A DNA stretch of 64,000 nt from CAWDVK01 sp963805715 (lineage in GTDB: Bacteria; Actinomycetota; Actinomycetes; Streptosporangiales; Streptosporangiaceae), in the NCBI GenBank assembly GCA_963805715.1, contig CAWDVK010000019.1:62001-126000 (forward strand), given 5' to 3'. Below the pieces are notes generated by a model, which ran no database searches, had not been told where the DNA came from, and saw nothing but the letters and a program-made list of their open reading frames with translations. Position 1 is the first letter of the stretch; every line of letters begins with the position of its first letter. Below, piece after piece: positions 44,514 through 56,438 of the stretch. The translations under genes and the position numbers were made by a program.

Positions 44514-45641
44514 CTAGAGGTTACCCCGCCGGGCCTGCTCCCGCTCGATCGCCTCGAACAGCGCCTTGAAGTTGCCCTTGCCGAAGCCCTGGGATCCGTG
44601 CCGCTCGATGAGCTCGAAGAAGACAGTCGGGCGGTCCTGAACCGGCTTGGTGAAGATCTGCAGCAGGTAGCCGTCCTCGTCCCGGTCGGCCAGGATGTTC
44701 AGCTGGTGCAGTTCGTCCAGCGGCACGCGGGTGTCACCGACCCACTCGCCGAGCGTCTCGTAATAGCTGTCCGGCGTGTCGAGGAAGTCGACGCCCGCTG
44801 CCTTCATGCCGCGGACGGCGCCGACGATGTCGTCGGTCGTGAGCGCGATGTGCTGGACACCGGGGCCGCCGTAGAACTCGAGGTACTCATCGATCTGCGA
44901 CTTCCTCTTGCCGGGCGACGGCTCGTTGATCGGGAACTTGACCTTCCGGTCGCCGTCGGCCACGACCTTGCTCATCAGCGCCGAGTACTCGGTGGCGATA
45001 TCGTCGCCGACGAACTCCTTCATGTTGGTAAAGCCCATCACCTGCTGGTAAAAGCTGACCCACCGGTCCATCCTGCCGAGTTCCACGTTGCCCACGCAGT
45101 GATCGATCTCGGTAAAGAACGGGCCTGCCTGGGCCGTGACCAGCGGATCGATGGCCACGTAGCCGGGCAGGTACGGGCCTGAGTAGTTGGTCCGCTCCAC
45201 CAGCGTGTGCCGGGTGTCGCCATAGGTGGCGATGGCGGCCAGGACGACCTTGCCGTGGGCGTCCTCGGCAACCCGGGGCTCGCCCCGGCCGGTGGCGCCA
45301 TGCGCGACGGCATAGCTGAAGGCCGCCTCGGCCGATGGGACGCTGATCGCCAGGTCGATGATGCCGTCACCGTGCCTGGCCACGTGCTCCGCGAGCGGCG
45401 TTCCCGCCCTGGTCGGGCCCCGGAATACGAAACGGGCATTGCCCGACTCGAGCACGTAGCCGGCCTCGTCCCTGGAGCCGGTCTCCGGGCCGCGGTAGGC
45501 CACGCAGCGCATCCCGAAGGCAGTCGAGTAGAAGTGCGCTGCCTGCCGGGCGTTGCCGACGGCGAAGACCGCCGCATCCATCCCGTAGACCGGGAACGCG
45601 TCGTCCGTCGCTGCCAGGTGCTGCGTTGCTTCAGCGGTCAT
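44514..45641 (-). CDS. hppD: 4-Hydroxyphenylpyruvate dioxygenase
   Basis: 375 aa non-heme Fe(II) enzyme that turns 4-hydroxyphenylpyruvate into homogentisate in tyrosine catabolism. The two-histidine, one-glutamate iron site is visible: H in FTEIDHCVGNVE, H in GPGVQHIALTTDDI, and E in VFFELIERHGSQGFGKGNF. The N-terminal vicinal-oxygen-chelate half lacks metal ligands, as usual. ATG 45641 is chosen because AGAGGAG lies 8 bases upstream; the longer frame (45719) is rejected. A divergent Lrp/AsnC-family gene lies 161 bp away and is the likely regulator. Confidence 0.95.
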   Translation of the reverse strand: MTAEATQHLAATDDAFPVYGMDAAVFAVGNARQAAHFYSTAFGMRCVAYRGPETGSRDEAGYVLESGNARFVFRGPTRAGTPLAEHVARHGDGIIDLAISVPSAEAAFSYAVAHGATGRGEPRVAEDAHGKVVLAAIATYGDTRHTLVERTNYSGPYLPGYVAIDPLVTAQAGPFFTEIDHCVGNVELGRMDRWVSFYQQVMGFTNMKEFVGDDIATEYSALMSKVVADGDRKVKFPINEPSPGKRKSQIDEYLEFYGGPGVQHIALTTDDIVGAVRGMKAAGVDFLDTPDSYYETLGEWVGDTRVPLDELHQLNILADRDEDGYLLQIFTKPVQDRPTVFFELIERHGSQGFGKGNFKALFEAIEREQARRGNL

Positions 45642-45742
45642 CGTTATGCTCCTCTGCGACTGCGGCGGGCTTGCGGGACGGCTTGCAGGAAGCATCCGCG
45701 AAGCGGGCAAGGTGCGCAACTGCCGGTCCTATGGCTAGGCAG

Positions 45743-45775
45743 ATTGCCTACTGGATCTACGATTCGACTGGTAAT
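45743..45775. promoter_or_regulatory. Candidate Lrp/AsnC operator in the hppD/regulator gap
   Basis: An imperfect inverted repeat ATTGCC (45743-45748) ... GGTAAT (45770-45775) sits in the gap between hppD and the divergent regulator, in a locally AT-richer stretch. The assignment rests on position and weak symmetry. Confidence 0.3.
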
Positions 45776-45802
45776 GATGTACAGCAAGCCGCGGAGGCCG
45801 GA

Positions 45803-46294
45803 ATGCTCGATGAGCTAGACGCGCGACTGATCGGGCTGCTGGCGGCCGAGCCGCGGGTCGGGATACTCGAGGCATCACGGCGGCTTGGCGTGGCCCGCGG
45901 TACCGCGCAGGCCCGGCTGGACCGGCTGCAGTCCCGCGGGATCATCGCGGGCTACGGCCCCGACCTGGACCCGGCCGCGCTCGGGCACGGCGTGATGGCC
46001 TTCGTCACGCTGGAGATCCGCCAGGCCGGCGGGCACGACCCGGTGGCCAGCCGGCTCGCCGCCATCGCCGAGGTGCTGGAGGCGCACACCATCACCGGCG
46101 CGGGCGACATGCTCTGCCGGGTGGTGGCCCGAACCAACGCTGACCTGCAGCGGGTCATAGACGCCATCGTGGAGGTGGCGGGGGTCGTCCGGACATCGAC
46201 GGTGATCGTGCTCGACACCCCGGTGCCCTACCGGGTCCTGCCGCTGGTCGCGGCGGCGGCAGCGCGGGACCAGGCCGACCCGGCCGCTAGCTGA
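45803..46294 (+). CDS. Lrp/AsnC family transcriptional regulator
   Basis: 163 aa. An N-terminal winged helix-turn-helix (LDELDARLIGLLAAEPRVG, EASRRLGVARGTAQARLDRL) is followed by the RAM ligand-binding domain (MAFVTLEIRQ, VLEAHTITGAGDMLCRVVARTNADLQRVID). Such proteins sense amino acids; next to hppD, control of tyrosine/phenylpyruvate catabolism is likely (compare HpdR-type regulators). The frame is open much further upstream, including ATG 45731, but ATG 45803 follows GGAGG and gives the standard length; a longer start would bury the probable operator. Confidence 0.87.
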   Translation: MLDELDARLIGLLAAEPRVGILEASRRLGVARGTAQARLDRLQSRGIIAGYGPDLDPAALGHGVMAFVTLEIRQAGGHDPVASRLAAIAEVLEAHTITGAGDMLCRVVARTNADLQRVIDAIVEVAGVVRTSTVIVLDTPVPYRVLPLVAAAAARDQADPAAS

Positions 46295-46351
46295 GCGTCT
46301 GCGTCAGCGCGGCGCCGTCCCCGCCGCCCGGCGGGATGTGGCCCCCGGCGG

Positions 46352-46948
46352 CTAGCCGGACCGCTCCGGTCCCTCGGCGATGTCGCACGCGATCGTCAGC
46401 ACGGTCGAGCAGAGCTTCTCGCGGTCCTTGACCTCATCGGCGAAGGACATCAGGCCGACGCTGACGCCGCCCAGCACCATGGCTGCGCGCACCTGCTCGT
46501 CCAGCGCGGCGCCCGGCCCGGTGAGCAGGCTGACGAGCGAGGTCATCCGCTCGCGGAACAGCTCGCCGCGCTGCTTGGCCGCGCCGAGGCTGGAGACCGC
46601 CGCCTGATTCTGGTGCAGCATCCGGAACACCTCGCGTCCGTCAGAGATCAGGCTGACGTAGCGGCGCAGGATCTCCCGCCGGGTGCCGCCGGTTCCCGGC
46701 TGCATCCTGGCCCAGGCGATCAGCGCATCGAGCTGGCCGATGTAGTCCTCGACCAGGCTGGCGACGATGTCTTCCTTGGACCTGAAGTGGTAGTACAGCG
46801 CGGCCTTGGTGACGTCGAGGCGCTCGGCGATCTCCCGCAGGGAGGTCTTGTCGTATCCCTGCTCGGCGAACAGCTCGAGCGCGACCGCCTGGATCCGCGC
46901 CCGCGTCTCGTTGCCGCGCGCCGGCTCATGCCGGGCTGCCTCAGTCAT
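46352..46948 (-). CDS. TetR/AcrR family repressor of the adjacent MFS exporter
   Basis: 198 aa. The helix-turn-helix is at residues 17-63: RIQAVALELFAEQGYDKTSL, REIAERLDVTKAALYYHFRSKEDI. The C-terminal ligand domain is all-helical and not close to a characterised ligand class. It is divergent from the DHA2-type exporter gene at 47113, the classic layout of a drug-responsive repressor and its pump. The 164-bp gap carries an 8-bp inverted repeat (47001-47008 / 47063-47070) that probably contains its operators. ATG 46948 start. Confidence 0.9.
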   Translation of the reverse strand: MTEAARHEPARGNETRARIQAVALELFAEQGYDKTSLREIAERLDVTKAALYYHFRSKEDIVASLVEDYIGQLDALIAWARMQPGTGGTRREILRRYVSLISDGREVFRMLHQNQAAVSSLGAAKQRGELFRERMTSLVSLLTGPGAALDEQVRAAMVLGGVSVGLMSFADEVKDREKLCSTVLTIACDIAEGPERSG

Positions 46949-47000
46949 GATCGTGTGCCGAGCCTTCTTGCCGTAGACCGGCCGGTGTCAGGGTCCTTAA

Positions 47001-47070
47001 CTTACTTGACGACCGGTTAGTTGCCAGAATAGCCTGCCCTCGGAGAAATGCTATCCGGTCGGCAAGTAAG
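47001..47070. promoter_or_regulatory. Putative TetR operator region between regulator and MFS exporter
   Basis: CTTACTTG (47001-47008) and its exact inverted copy CAAGTAAG (47063-47070) are separated by 54 bp. The first lies within the imperfect palindrome ACTTGACGACCGGTTAGT, a TetR-like ACT...AGT layout. Symmetry and position support the call; binding is not shown. Confidence 0.5.
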
Positions 47071-47112
47071 TCGGGAGCACGCGGACCGTGACGGGGCGAG
47101 GAGAACTCGATC

Positions 47113-48684
47113 ATGGCAGAGACACAGGCTGCGGCAGCACCGGCCGGCGGGGCGCCAGGGGGGACCAGGCGCGAAGTCCTGATCGTCCTGCCGGGACTGC
47201 TGCTGGCGATGATCATCGCGATGCTCGACCAGCTGATCGTCTCCACCGCGCTGCCTCGCATCGTCGGCGACCTGGGCGGGATCACGCACCTGTCCTGGGT
47301 CGTCACCGGCTACATCCTGGCCTCGACGATCACCACCCCGCTGTACGGGAAGCTCGGTGACCAGTACGGCCGCAAGCGCTGGCTGATGATCGCGATCGTG
47401 ATCTTCCTGATCGGCTCCGCGCTGTCCGGCTTCTCGCACTCGATCGACCAGCTCATCGCGTTCCGCGCGCTGCAGGGCCTCGGCGCCGGCGGCCTGATGG
47501 TCGGCACGATCGCCACGATCGGCGACATGGTGTCACCGCGGGAGCGCGGTCAGTACATGGGCTACATGATGGCGGCGATGATGCTGGCCATGGTGGCCGG
47601 CCCGCTGGTCGGCGGCTACATCACCGACAGCCTGTCCTGGCGCTGGATCTTCTACATCAACATGCCGGTCGGCGGGGCCGCCCTGCTCTACCTGTGGGCC
47701 ACGCTGCACCTGCCGCGGCGCAAGGTCCAGCACCGGATCGACTACCTGGGCGCCGGAGTGCTCGCCATCGCGGCGACCGCGATCGTCCTGATCACCACCT
47801 GGGGCGGCACGCAGTACGGCTGGCGGTCCCGTCAGATCCTCGGGCTGGGCGTGCTGGCCGTCGTGGCCATCGTGGCGTTCATCTTCATCGAGGCCCGCGC
47901 GCCCGAGCCGGTGCTGCCGCTGCACGTCTTCCGCAACCGCAACTTCTCGGTGGCCAGCGCGATGAGCTTCCTGCTCGGCCTCGCGATGCTGGGCGCGCTC
48001 ACGTTCCTGCCGCTCTACCAGCAGACAGTCCAGCACCTGTCCGCGACCGGCAGCGGGCTGATGCTGATCCCGATGATGGTCGGCATGACCATCACCGCGC
48101 TGATCGGCGGTCAGGTGATGACGCGCACGGGCCGGTACAAGGCCATGCCGATCATCGGCGGGGCCATCATGACGGTCGGCATGTACCTGCTGATGGGGCT
48201 CGGCGTGGGCACCAGCCGGCTCACCTCGGGGCTGTTCTTCGTGGTGCTGGGCGTCGGCATGGGCTTCCTGATGCAGATCACCTCGGTGATCGTGCAGAAC
48301 AGCGTGGACCAGCGGGACATCGGCGTCGCCAGCAGCTCGCGGTCGTTCTTCCAGCAGATCGGCGGCTCGATCGGGGTGTCGATCTTCGGCGCGATCTTCG
48401 CCAGGCGGCTGACCGAGGCGATGGCCGCGCGGCTCCCCGGCGTCCACCTCAACGCGGCCAACGGCCAGTTCAACCCGGCTACGGTCAATCAGCTGCCGGC
48501 GCCGGTCCGTATTGACGTGTTCTACGCCATCTCGCACGCGATCCAGGGCGTCTTCTTCTGGGCTGCCCCGGCGGCCATCCTGGTGTTCGCGCTCGCCTGG
48601 CTCATCCGGGAGGTCCCGCTGCGCAGCACCGTGGGGCCCGCGCCCGGCGAGCAGGCGGGCCAGGCTCCCGAGCTGGTGCACTAA
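47113..48684 (+). CDS. MFS transporter, DHA2 (EmrB/QacA-type) drug exporter
   Basis: 523 aa with about 14 membrane segments. Motif A is GKLGDQYGRKRWLM in the loop between helices 2 and 3; RALQGLGAGGLMVGTIATIGDMVSP is motif B; GPLVGGYITDSLSWRWIFYINMPVG is motif C, the antiporter signature, with the DHA2-typical WRWIFYINMP. Such proteins use the proton gradient to export toxic compounds and antibiotics. The ATG follows GAGGAG. A divergent TetR gene should control it. A strong hairpin terminator follows the stop, shared with greA. Confidence 0.93.
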   Translation: MAETQAAAAPAGGAPGGTRREVLIVLPGLLLAMIIAMLDQLIVSTALPRIVGDLGGITHLSWVVTGYILASTITTPLYGKLGDQYGRKRWLMIAIVIFLIGSALSGFSHSIDQLIAFRALQGLGAGGLMVGTIATIGDMVSPRERGQYMGYMMAAMMLAMVAGPLVGGYITDSLSWRWIFYINMPVGGAALLYLWATLHLPRRKVQHRIDYLGAGVLAIAATAIVLITTWGGTQYGWRSRQILGLGVLAVVAIVAFIFIEARAPEPVLPLHVFRNRNFSVASAMSFLLGLAMLGALTFLPLYQQTVQHLSATGSGLMLIPMMVGMTITALIGGQVMTRTGRYKAMPIIGGAIMTVGMYLLMGLGVGTSRLTSGLFFVVLGVGMGFLMQITSVIVQNSVDQRDIGVASSSRSFFQQIGGSIGVSIFGAIFARRLTEAMAARLPGVHLNAANGQFNPATVNQLPAPVRIDVFYAISHAIQGVFFWAAPAAILVFALAWLIREVPLRSTVGPAPGEQAGQAPELVH

Positions 48685-48687
48685 CCG

Positions 48688-48741
48688 GCAAAGAACCGCG
48701 GGCTCGCCAGGCGTCAGCCAGCTGGCGAGCCCGCGCTTTGC
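48688..48741. terminator. Bidirectional hairpin terminator between the MFS exporter and greA
   Basis: A perfect 13-bp stem GCGGGCTCGCCAG (48698-48710) / CTGGCGAGCCCGC (48722-48734) is flanked by a further outer pairing GCAAAG (48688) / CTTTGC (48736). It lies between converging stop codons four bases after the MFS stop, and is the clearest terminator in the window. Confidence 0.85.
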
Positions 48742-48755
48742 CTGCGGTCTTTCCC

Positions 48756-49256
48756 CTACATCCCGCCGTACGGCACGGCCTCGAGGATCTCGACAGTGGC
48801 GGCGCGCCCGTTCGGCATGTTGTAGGTGGCGGTCTCGCCGACCTTCTTCCCGCTGATCGCGCTGCCGAGCGGCGACTTCGGCGAGTACACGTCGATCGGC
48901 GTGCCCACCTCCTCGCGCGAGGCGAGCAGGAAGGTCACCTCGTCGTCATCGCCGGCGAAGCGGATCGTCACGGTCATACCGGGACCAACCACGCCCTCGG
49001 TCCGCGGCGGCTCGCCGACGTGGGCGTTCTCCAGGATATGGGTCAGCTGGCGGATCCTGGCCTCCTGCATGCCCTGCTGGTCCTTGGCCGCGTGGTAGCC
49101 GCCGTTCTCCTTCAGGTCACCCTCGTCCCTGGCCGCCTCGATCTTCTTCGCAATCTCAATGCGGCCGGCGCCCGAGAGGTGGTCGAGTTCCGCCTTCAGC
49201 CTGTCGTAGGCATCCTGAGTGAGCCAGGTGACGGTCTCATCGCGGGTTTCGGTCAC
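48756..49256 (-). CDS. greA: Transcription elongation factor GreA
   Basis: 166 aa. The N-terminal coiled coil reaches into the RNA polymerase secondary channel and stimulates cleavage of backtracked RNA: LTQDAYDRLKAELDHLSG, then the acidic tip EAARDEGDLKENGGYHAAKDQQ with the D-x-x-E pair, then RIRQLTHILENA. The C-terminal FKBP-like domain follows: SPKSPLGSAISGKKVGETATY. GTG start at 49256. The actinobacterial form is slightly longer in the C-terminal domain than the E. coli protein. Its promoter probably lies in the 287-bp divergent gap to mca. Confidence 0.95.
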   Translation of the reverse strand: MTETRDETVTWLTQDAYDRLKAELDHLSGAGRIEIAKKIEAARDEGDLKENGGYHAAKDQQGMQEARIRQLTHILENAHVGEPPRTEGVVGPGMTVTIRFAGDDDEVTFLLASREEVGTPIDVYSPKSPLGSAISGKKVGETATYNMPNGRAATVEILEAVPYGGM

Positions 49257-49543
49257 GGGTACTCCTCGGCTGGCAAGCGGAGCGTTCCTCCGCCGGGATC
49301 CGGGCTGGATCCCTGGGGGTAATCATTCGAGGCTAACAAGGCTCCGTGAGTACGTCTCACGTGTCAATGCCCTGGAAACATCTGAACTGCGATTCTGCAG
49401 CCGCCCGGCGTCACGGGAATGTGGCTCGTCGCAGGCACTGTTGTGCTGCACAATAGCTGCTCTGTGCCCGGTTATGCCGCGGGCGCGATCCGGGCAGCGG
49501 GCCTGCCAGGCCCGCTTATCAGTGTTGAGGGGCTGAGCGAACT

Positions 49544-50434
49544 TTGGTGCCAGACGGCCAGTTGCGGCTGATGGCCGTGCATGCGCATCCGGACGACGAG
49601 TCGAGCAAGGGCGCGGCGACAATGGCCCGGTATGTCCGGGAAGGCGTGCCGGTGCTGGTTTGCACGCTGACCGGTGGCGAGCGGGGCGACATTCTGAACA
49701 AGGCGATGGAAAGCCCGGAGGTCCGGGCGAATCTGCCCGCCGTCCGCCGCGCCGAGATGGCCAGGGCGCGCGAGATCCTGGGTATTGAGCAGCAGTTCCT
49801 CGGCTTCGTCGATTCCGGGCTGCCGGAGGGCGATCCGCTGCCGCCGCTGCCGGAGGGATGCTTTGCGCTGGAGCCGCTCCAGACCGCGGCCGCCCCGCTG
49901 GTGCGGGCGGTGCGCGCGTTCAGGCCGCACGTGATGCTCACTTACGACGAGAACGGCGGATATCCGCATCCCGACCACATCAAGACCCATCAGGTCGCCA
50001 TCGAGGCGTTCGAGGCGGCCGCCGACCCGGAGCGGTACGCGGACTGCGGCGAGCCGTGGCAGCCGCTCAAGCTGTATTACTTCGCCACCTTCCACCGGGA
50101 CCGGTTCCTGGCCCTGCATGAGGAGATGGAGCGCCGCGGTCTCGAGTCACCCTATGCCAAGCGGCTGGAGGAATGGACCGATGAGCACTCCGACCGGCCC
50201 GAGCAGGTGATCACTACCATGGTGCCGTGCGGTGACTTCTTCGAGATCCGCGACCAGGCCCTGCTGGCACACGCCACCCAGATCGACCCGCACAGCTCGT
50301 GGTTCGCCTGCCCGGTTGATGTCCAGCGCGACGCCTGGCCCACCGAGGATTATCGCCTGGCCAGGTCCGTGGTGGATACTGGCAAGCCAGAGGATGACCT
50401 CTTCGCCGGTATCCGAGAGAGGGTGAGCCTGTGA
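49544..50434 (+). CDS. mca: Mycothiol S-conjugate amidase
   Basis: 296 aa zinc amidase that cleaves mycothiol S-conjugates of electrophiles and antibiotics, releasing a mercapturic acid for export and recycling GlcN-Ins. LmbE-fold zinc motifs are MAVHAHPDDESSKGAATMARY and YPHPDHIKTHQVAIEAF; CTLTGGERGDILN and the C-terminal AHATQIDPHSSWF segment distinguish Mca from the MshB deacetylase. This gene independently marks the organism as a mycothiol-producing actinomycete. GTG 49544 has no strong Shine-Dalgarno. It overlaps the following small gene by four bases. Confidence 0.94.
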   Translation: MVPDGQLRLMAVHAHPDDESSKGAATMARYVREGVPVLVCTLTGGERGDILNKAMESPEVRANLPAVRRAEMARAREILGIEQQFLGFVDSGLPEGDPLPPLPEGCFALEPLQTAAAPLVRAVRAFRPHVMLTYDENGGYPHPDHIKTHQVAIEAFEAAADPERYADCGEPWQPLKLYYFATFHRDRFLALHEEMERRGLESPYAKRLEEWTDEHSDRPEQVITTMVPCGDFFEIRDQALLAHATQIDPHSSWFACPVDVQRDAWPTEDYRLARSVVDTGKPEDDLFAGIRERVSL

Positions 50435-50664
50435 TGCTGCTGGCGGCAGCCTCGACGAGCGCTCTGGCGCAGCCAGGGACGCTTGGCTTCCTCGTCGTGT
50501 TCGGAATGGCCGTGATCTTGTACTTCGTCTTCCGGTCGATGTCCAAGCACCTGCGCAAGGTGAACGAGGCGGCCCGCGAGGAGGAGAGCCCGGCCGCCAC
50601 GGGGGCCAGGGCAGAGGAAGATCCTGTCACCAGCCCGTCGCGAAACGGCCAGCCGGGACTCTGA
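50431..50664 (+). CDS. Small single-helix membrane protein linked to mca
   Basis: 77 aa. One hydrophobic segment (LGFLVVFGMAVILYFVFRSM) follows a short Ala-rich extracytoplasmic start; the charged cytoplasmic tail begins SKHLRKVNEAAREEES. The GTG start (or the next codon, ATG 50434) overlaps the mca stop, so the two proteins are translated together; this pairing is common in actinomycetes. Function unknown; a membrane-anchoring role for mercapturic acid handling is only a guess. Confidence 0.75.
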   Translation: MMLLAAASTSALAQPGTLGFLVVFGMAVILYFVFRSMSKHLRKVNEAAREEESPAATGARAEEDPVTSPSRNGQPGL

Positions 50665-50827
50665 CGCTGCTCCGGCAGCCTGGGTGCCGGAAAGCCAGCT
50701 GGCCCATCATCCTCATCCCGCAGGCACTGCTACTGGCTTACCCGCCGGGCATGTGCGGTCGCCTGACAACGTCCGTGGCCGCTGCTAGCGTGCTCTCAGC
50801 CAGGAAGGCTAATGGAGTACTTGCCTG

Positions 50828-54183
<3,356 letters not shown>

Positions 54184-54187
<4 letters not shown>

Positions 54188-55242
54188 GCAGCTGGGGCGG
54201 TGACTGGCCGCCGGCCCGGCCGATCCGGGTCGACGGCGGCATCAGGGCGCGCAGCAAGCGCGGCGCCATCGGCGAGCAGTGGTGGTCGCGCCGATTCATC
54301 GAGGTGCTGGAGTCGTTCGGCCTGCACGGCAGGCTGGCCAGGGGACGCAGCTATGCCCGCCAGGGTCAGGTGCTCGGGCTGGAGATCTCGGCCGGCTACG
54401 TCACGGCCAGGGTGCAGGGCTCGCGGCCGGCTCCGTACAAGGTCAGGCTGCAGGTTCTGCCGCTCACCACGGCGCAATGGCGGACCGTGCAGGCGGCGCT
54501 GGCCAGCCGCGCATTGTTCCGGGCCAAGCTGCTGGCCGGCGAGATGCCGCACGAGATCGAGGAGGTCTTCGCTGACTGCGGCACGCCGCTGTTCCCGCGC
54601 ACGGCACGTGACCTGGAGATGTCCTGCTCGTGCCCGGACTGGGGCGTGCCGTGCAAGCATCTGGCCGCTGTCTGCTACGTGCTCGCCGAGGCATTCGACG
54701 ATGACCCGTTCGGCATCCTCGCGCTGCGCGGCCGGAACCGGGAGGCGCTGCTGGCCGCGCTGCGGCGGGCACCCGCCGGGGCGGCGGCCCGGGCCGGGCC
54801 AGCCCACACCGGGCCAGCACAGTCCGGGCCAGCACAGTCCGGGCCAGCACAGGCCGGGCCAGCACAGTCCGGGCCAGCACAGTCCGGGCCAGCACAGGCC
54901 GGGCCAGCACAGGCCGGGCCAGCACAGGCCGGGCCAGCACAGGCCGGGCCAGCCCACGCCGGGCCAGCCCAGGCTCAGCGGGACCAGGCACGGCCAGCCA
55001 TCGACGTGACGGACCGGCCACTGGCCGAGTGCGCGGGCGATTTCTGGGGTCCGCGGATGACCCAGGCCGCCCTGCGGGCCCTGCCCGTCGTCCCTCCGGC
55101 CGCGCCGGACCTGCTGCTGCGCGGCTTCGAGCCGCCCGCCGTGGAGGTGGATGGCATGGACCTGCCAGCCCTGCTCGGCCCCGCGTACCGGCTGATGGCG
55201 GGCCAGCCGGACCCGGACGGGCAGCCGGGCACGGCCAGATAG
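54184..55242 (+). CDS. SWIM zinc-finger protein, partner of the SNF2 helicase
   Basis: 352 aa. An N-terminal domain (QWWSRRFIEVLESFGLHGRL, GRSYARQGQVLGLEISAGYV) is followed by the SWIM finger CSCPDWGVPCKHLAAVCYVL (C-x-C-...-C-x-H), a DNA- or protein-binding module. Then comes a tandem repeat of twelve 5-residue units (about residues 205-264), a linker, and a C-terminal region with RMTQAALRALPVVPP-like residues. GTG 54184 overlaps the SNF2 stop (TGA), so translation is coupled. The repeat length is likely to vary between strains. Confidence 0.88.
54796..54975 (+). repeat. 15-bp tandem repeat, 12 units, inside the SWIM gene
   Basis: Units follow gggccagcacag(t/g)cc, with variants at the two ends (54796, 54946, 54961). 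Encodes GPAQS/GPAQA pentapeptides in frame. Two unit subtypes alternate irregularly, which points to repeated slippage or recombination. Confidence 0.97.
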
Positions 55243-55252
55243 CCGTCACGGA

Positions 55253-55357
55253 GGATAGCCGGGCACGGACGGATAGCCGGGCACGGACGGATAGCCGTCA
55301 CGGACGGATAGCCGGGCACGGACGGAAAGCCGGGCACGGACGGATAGCCGGACACGG
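55253..55357 (+). repeat. 17/18-bp intergenic tandem repeat after the SWIM gene
   Basis: Six units of ggatagccgggcacggac, one being 17 bp (55289-55305) and one carrying a T-to-A change (55324). A related partial unit overlaps the SWIM stop codon. It sits in the convergent gap to the GNAT gene. Confidence 0.92.
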
Positions 55358-55415
55358 CAGGCCGGCCAGCCGGGACCAGCCGGCTAGCCGATGGCCCCCG
55401 GCCAGTTGCTGTCCG

Positions 55416-55931
55416 TTAACTCGCGGCTGACCGCGCGGAGCGATCCAGCCGCAGGCCGTAGGCCAGCAGGGTCAGGCCGGGATGCGGAGACCAGTCACGC
55501 TCCGCCAGCCTGCTGAAACCGGCTCCCTCGTACAGGCGCTGCGCGGCCCGCATGCCCGGCTGGGTGCAGAGCGTCAGATGAGTGACGCCCTCGCGGCCGG
55601 CCCGTTCGACAATCGCCGCGAGCAGTGCCCGGCCGACGCCTCTGCCCTGCATGTCCGCGGCCACGGCCAGGGCGCGCACCTCGGCCTCGTCCGGGCTCAT
55701 GACGATCTCGCTAGCGGCGGACCAGGGCTGCAGCATGACGGTTCCCGCGATCCGCTCGCCGCTGACCGCGACGAGCACGTGGCCGGCTCCGTCCGCGCCG
55801 AGGTGACGCAGGTGCGGCGCGTAATCCGAGCCGGCCGGCAGGAAGCCGCCTGCCTGGTAGGCGCCGACCCTGAGCTCGCCGATCTCATCCAGCTCAGCTG
55901 GCCGCGCGTCCCGGATTATCACGGCGCCCAT
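55416..55931 (-). CDS. GNAT family N-acetyltransferase
   Basis: 171 aa. Motif A for acetyl-CoA is EVRALAVAADMQGRGVGRALLAAIVERA (Q/R-x-x-G-x-G/A pattern), with the preceding VMLQPWSAASEIVMSPDEAE strand and C-terminal LYEGAGFSRLAERDW (motif B). Substrate not deducible. The ATG at 55931 begins MGAVIIRDARPAELDEIGEL, a normal GNAT opening. It is convergent with the SNF2-SWIM unit, separated by the 18-bp repeat array, and divergent from the rhodanese gene. Confidence 0.88.
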   Translation of the reverse strand: MGAVIIRDARPAELDEIGELRVGAYQAGGFLPAGSDYAPHLRHLGADGAGHVLVAVSGERIAGTVMLQPWSAASEIVMSPDEAEVRALAVAADMQGRGVGRALLAAIVERAGREGVTHLTLCTQPGMRAAQRLYEGAGFSRLAERDWSPHPGLTLLAYGLRLDRSARSAAS

Positions 55932-56074
55932 CTAACCAGGTGCGGCAGTTACGGTCCGATTGCCCGTAAGGTGAGGGCGGTTAAGGTGATGGCGCTGATA
56001 CGGGTGCCGGTCCGGCTGCCGCGGTCCTGAGCCGCGACGCGGGCCGCGAGTCCCGAGGGGAGCAGTGATCGACA

Positions 56075-56404
56075 GTGGGGGAGATCTTCCCCGAGGTGGC
56101 GGCCGTCGGCGTGCCGGATCAAGCGTGGCTGCTGGACGTACGCGAGGAGGACGAGTGGGTGGCCGGCCACGCGCCGGGTGCGCGGCACATTCCGCTCGGC
56201 CAGCTGAGCGGGCGCGCCGCCGAGGTCCCGCAGGACGAGACCATCTACGTGATCTGCCGGTCGGGCGCGCGCTCGGCCATGGCCGCCCGCGCGCTGTCGG
56301 GTGCCGGCTGGCAGGCCATTAACGTGGCGGGGGGCATGCAGGACTGGGCGGCAGCCGGCCGTCCCATGCTGGCGGACTCCGGCGCGGATCCCTTCGTCGC
56401 CTGA
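56075..56404 (+). CDS. Single-domain rhodanese-like sulfurtransferase
   Basis: 109 aa. The active-site cysteine loop is ICRSGARSAMAARAL (C-R-x-G-x-R-S), preceded by LLDVREEDEWVAGHAPGARHIPL, the rhodanese signature; INVAGGMQDWAAAGRP is the usual end. It transfers sulfane sulfur in the cytoplasm; physiological donor and acceptor unknown. GTG 56075 is preceded by a GGGGAG about 15 bases upstream, a loose spacing. It is convergent with the TetR gene. Confidence 0.9.
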   Translation: MGEIFPEVAAVGVPDQAWLLDVREEDEWVAGHAPGARHIPLGQLSGRAAEVPQDETIYVICRSGARSAMAARALSGAGWQAINVAGGMQDWAAAGRPMLADSGADPFVA

Positions 56405-56438
56405 GCCCGCCCATCGCTCTCCCGGCCCGGCCGCCGGG

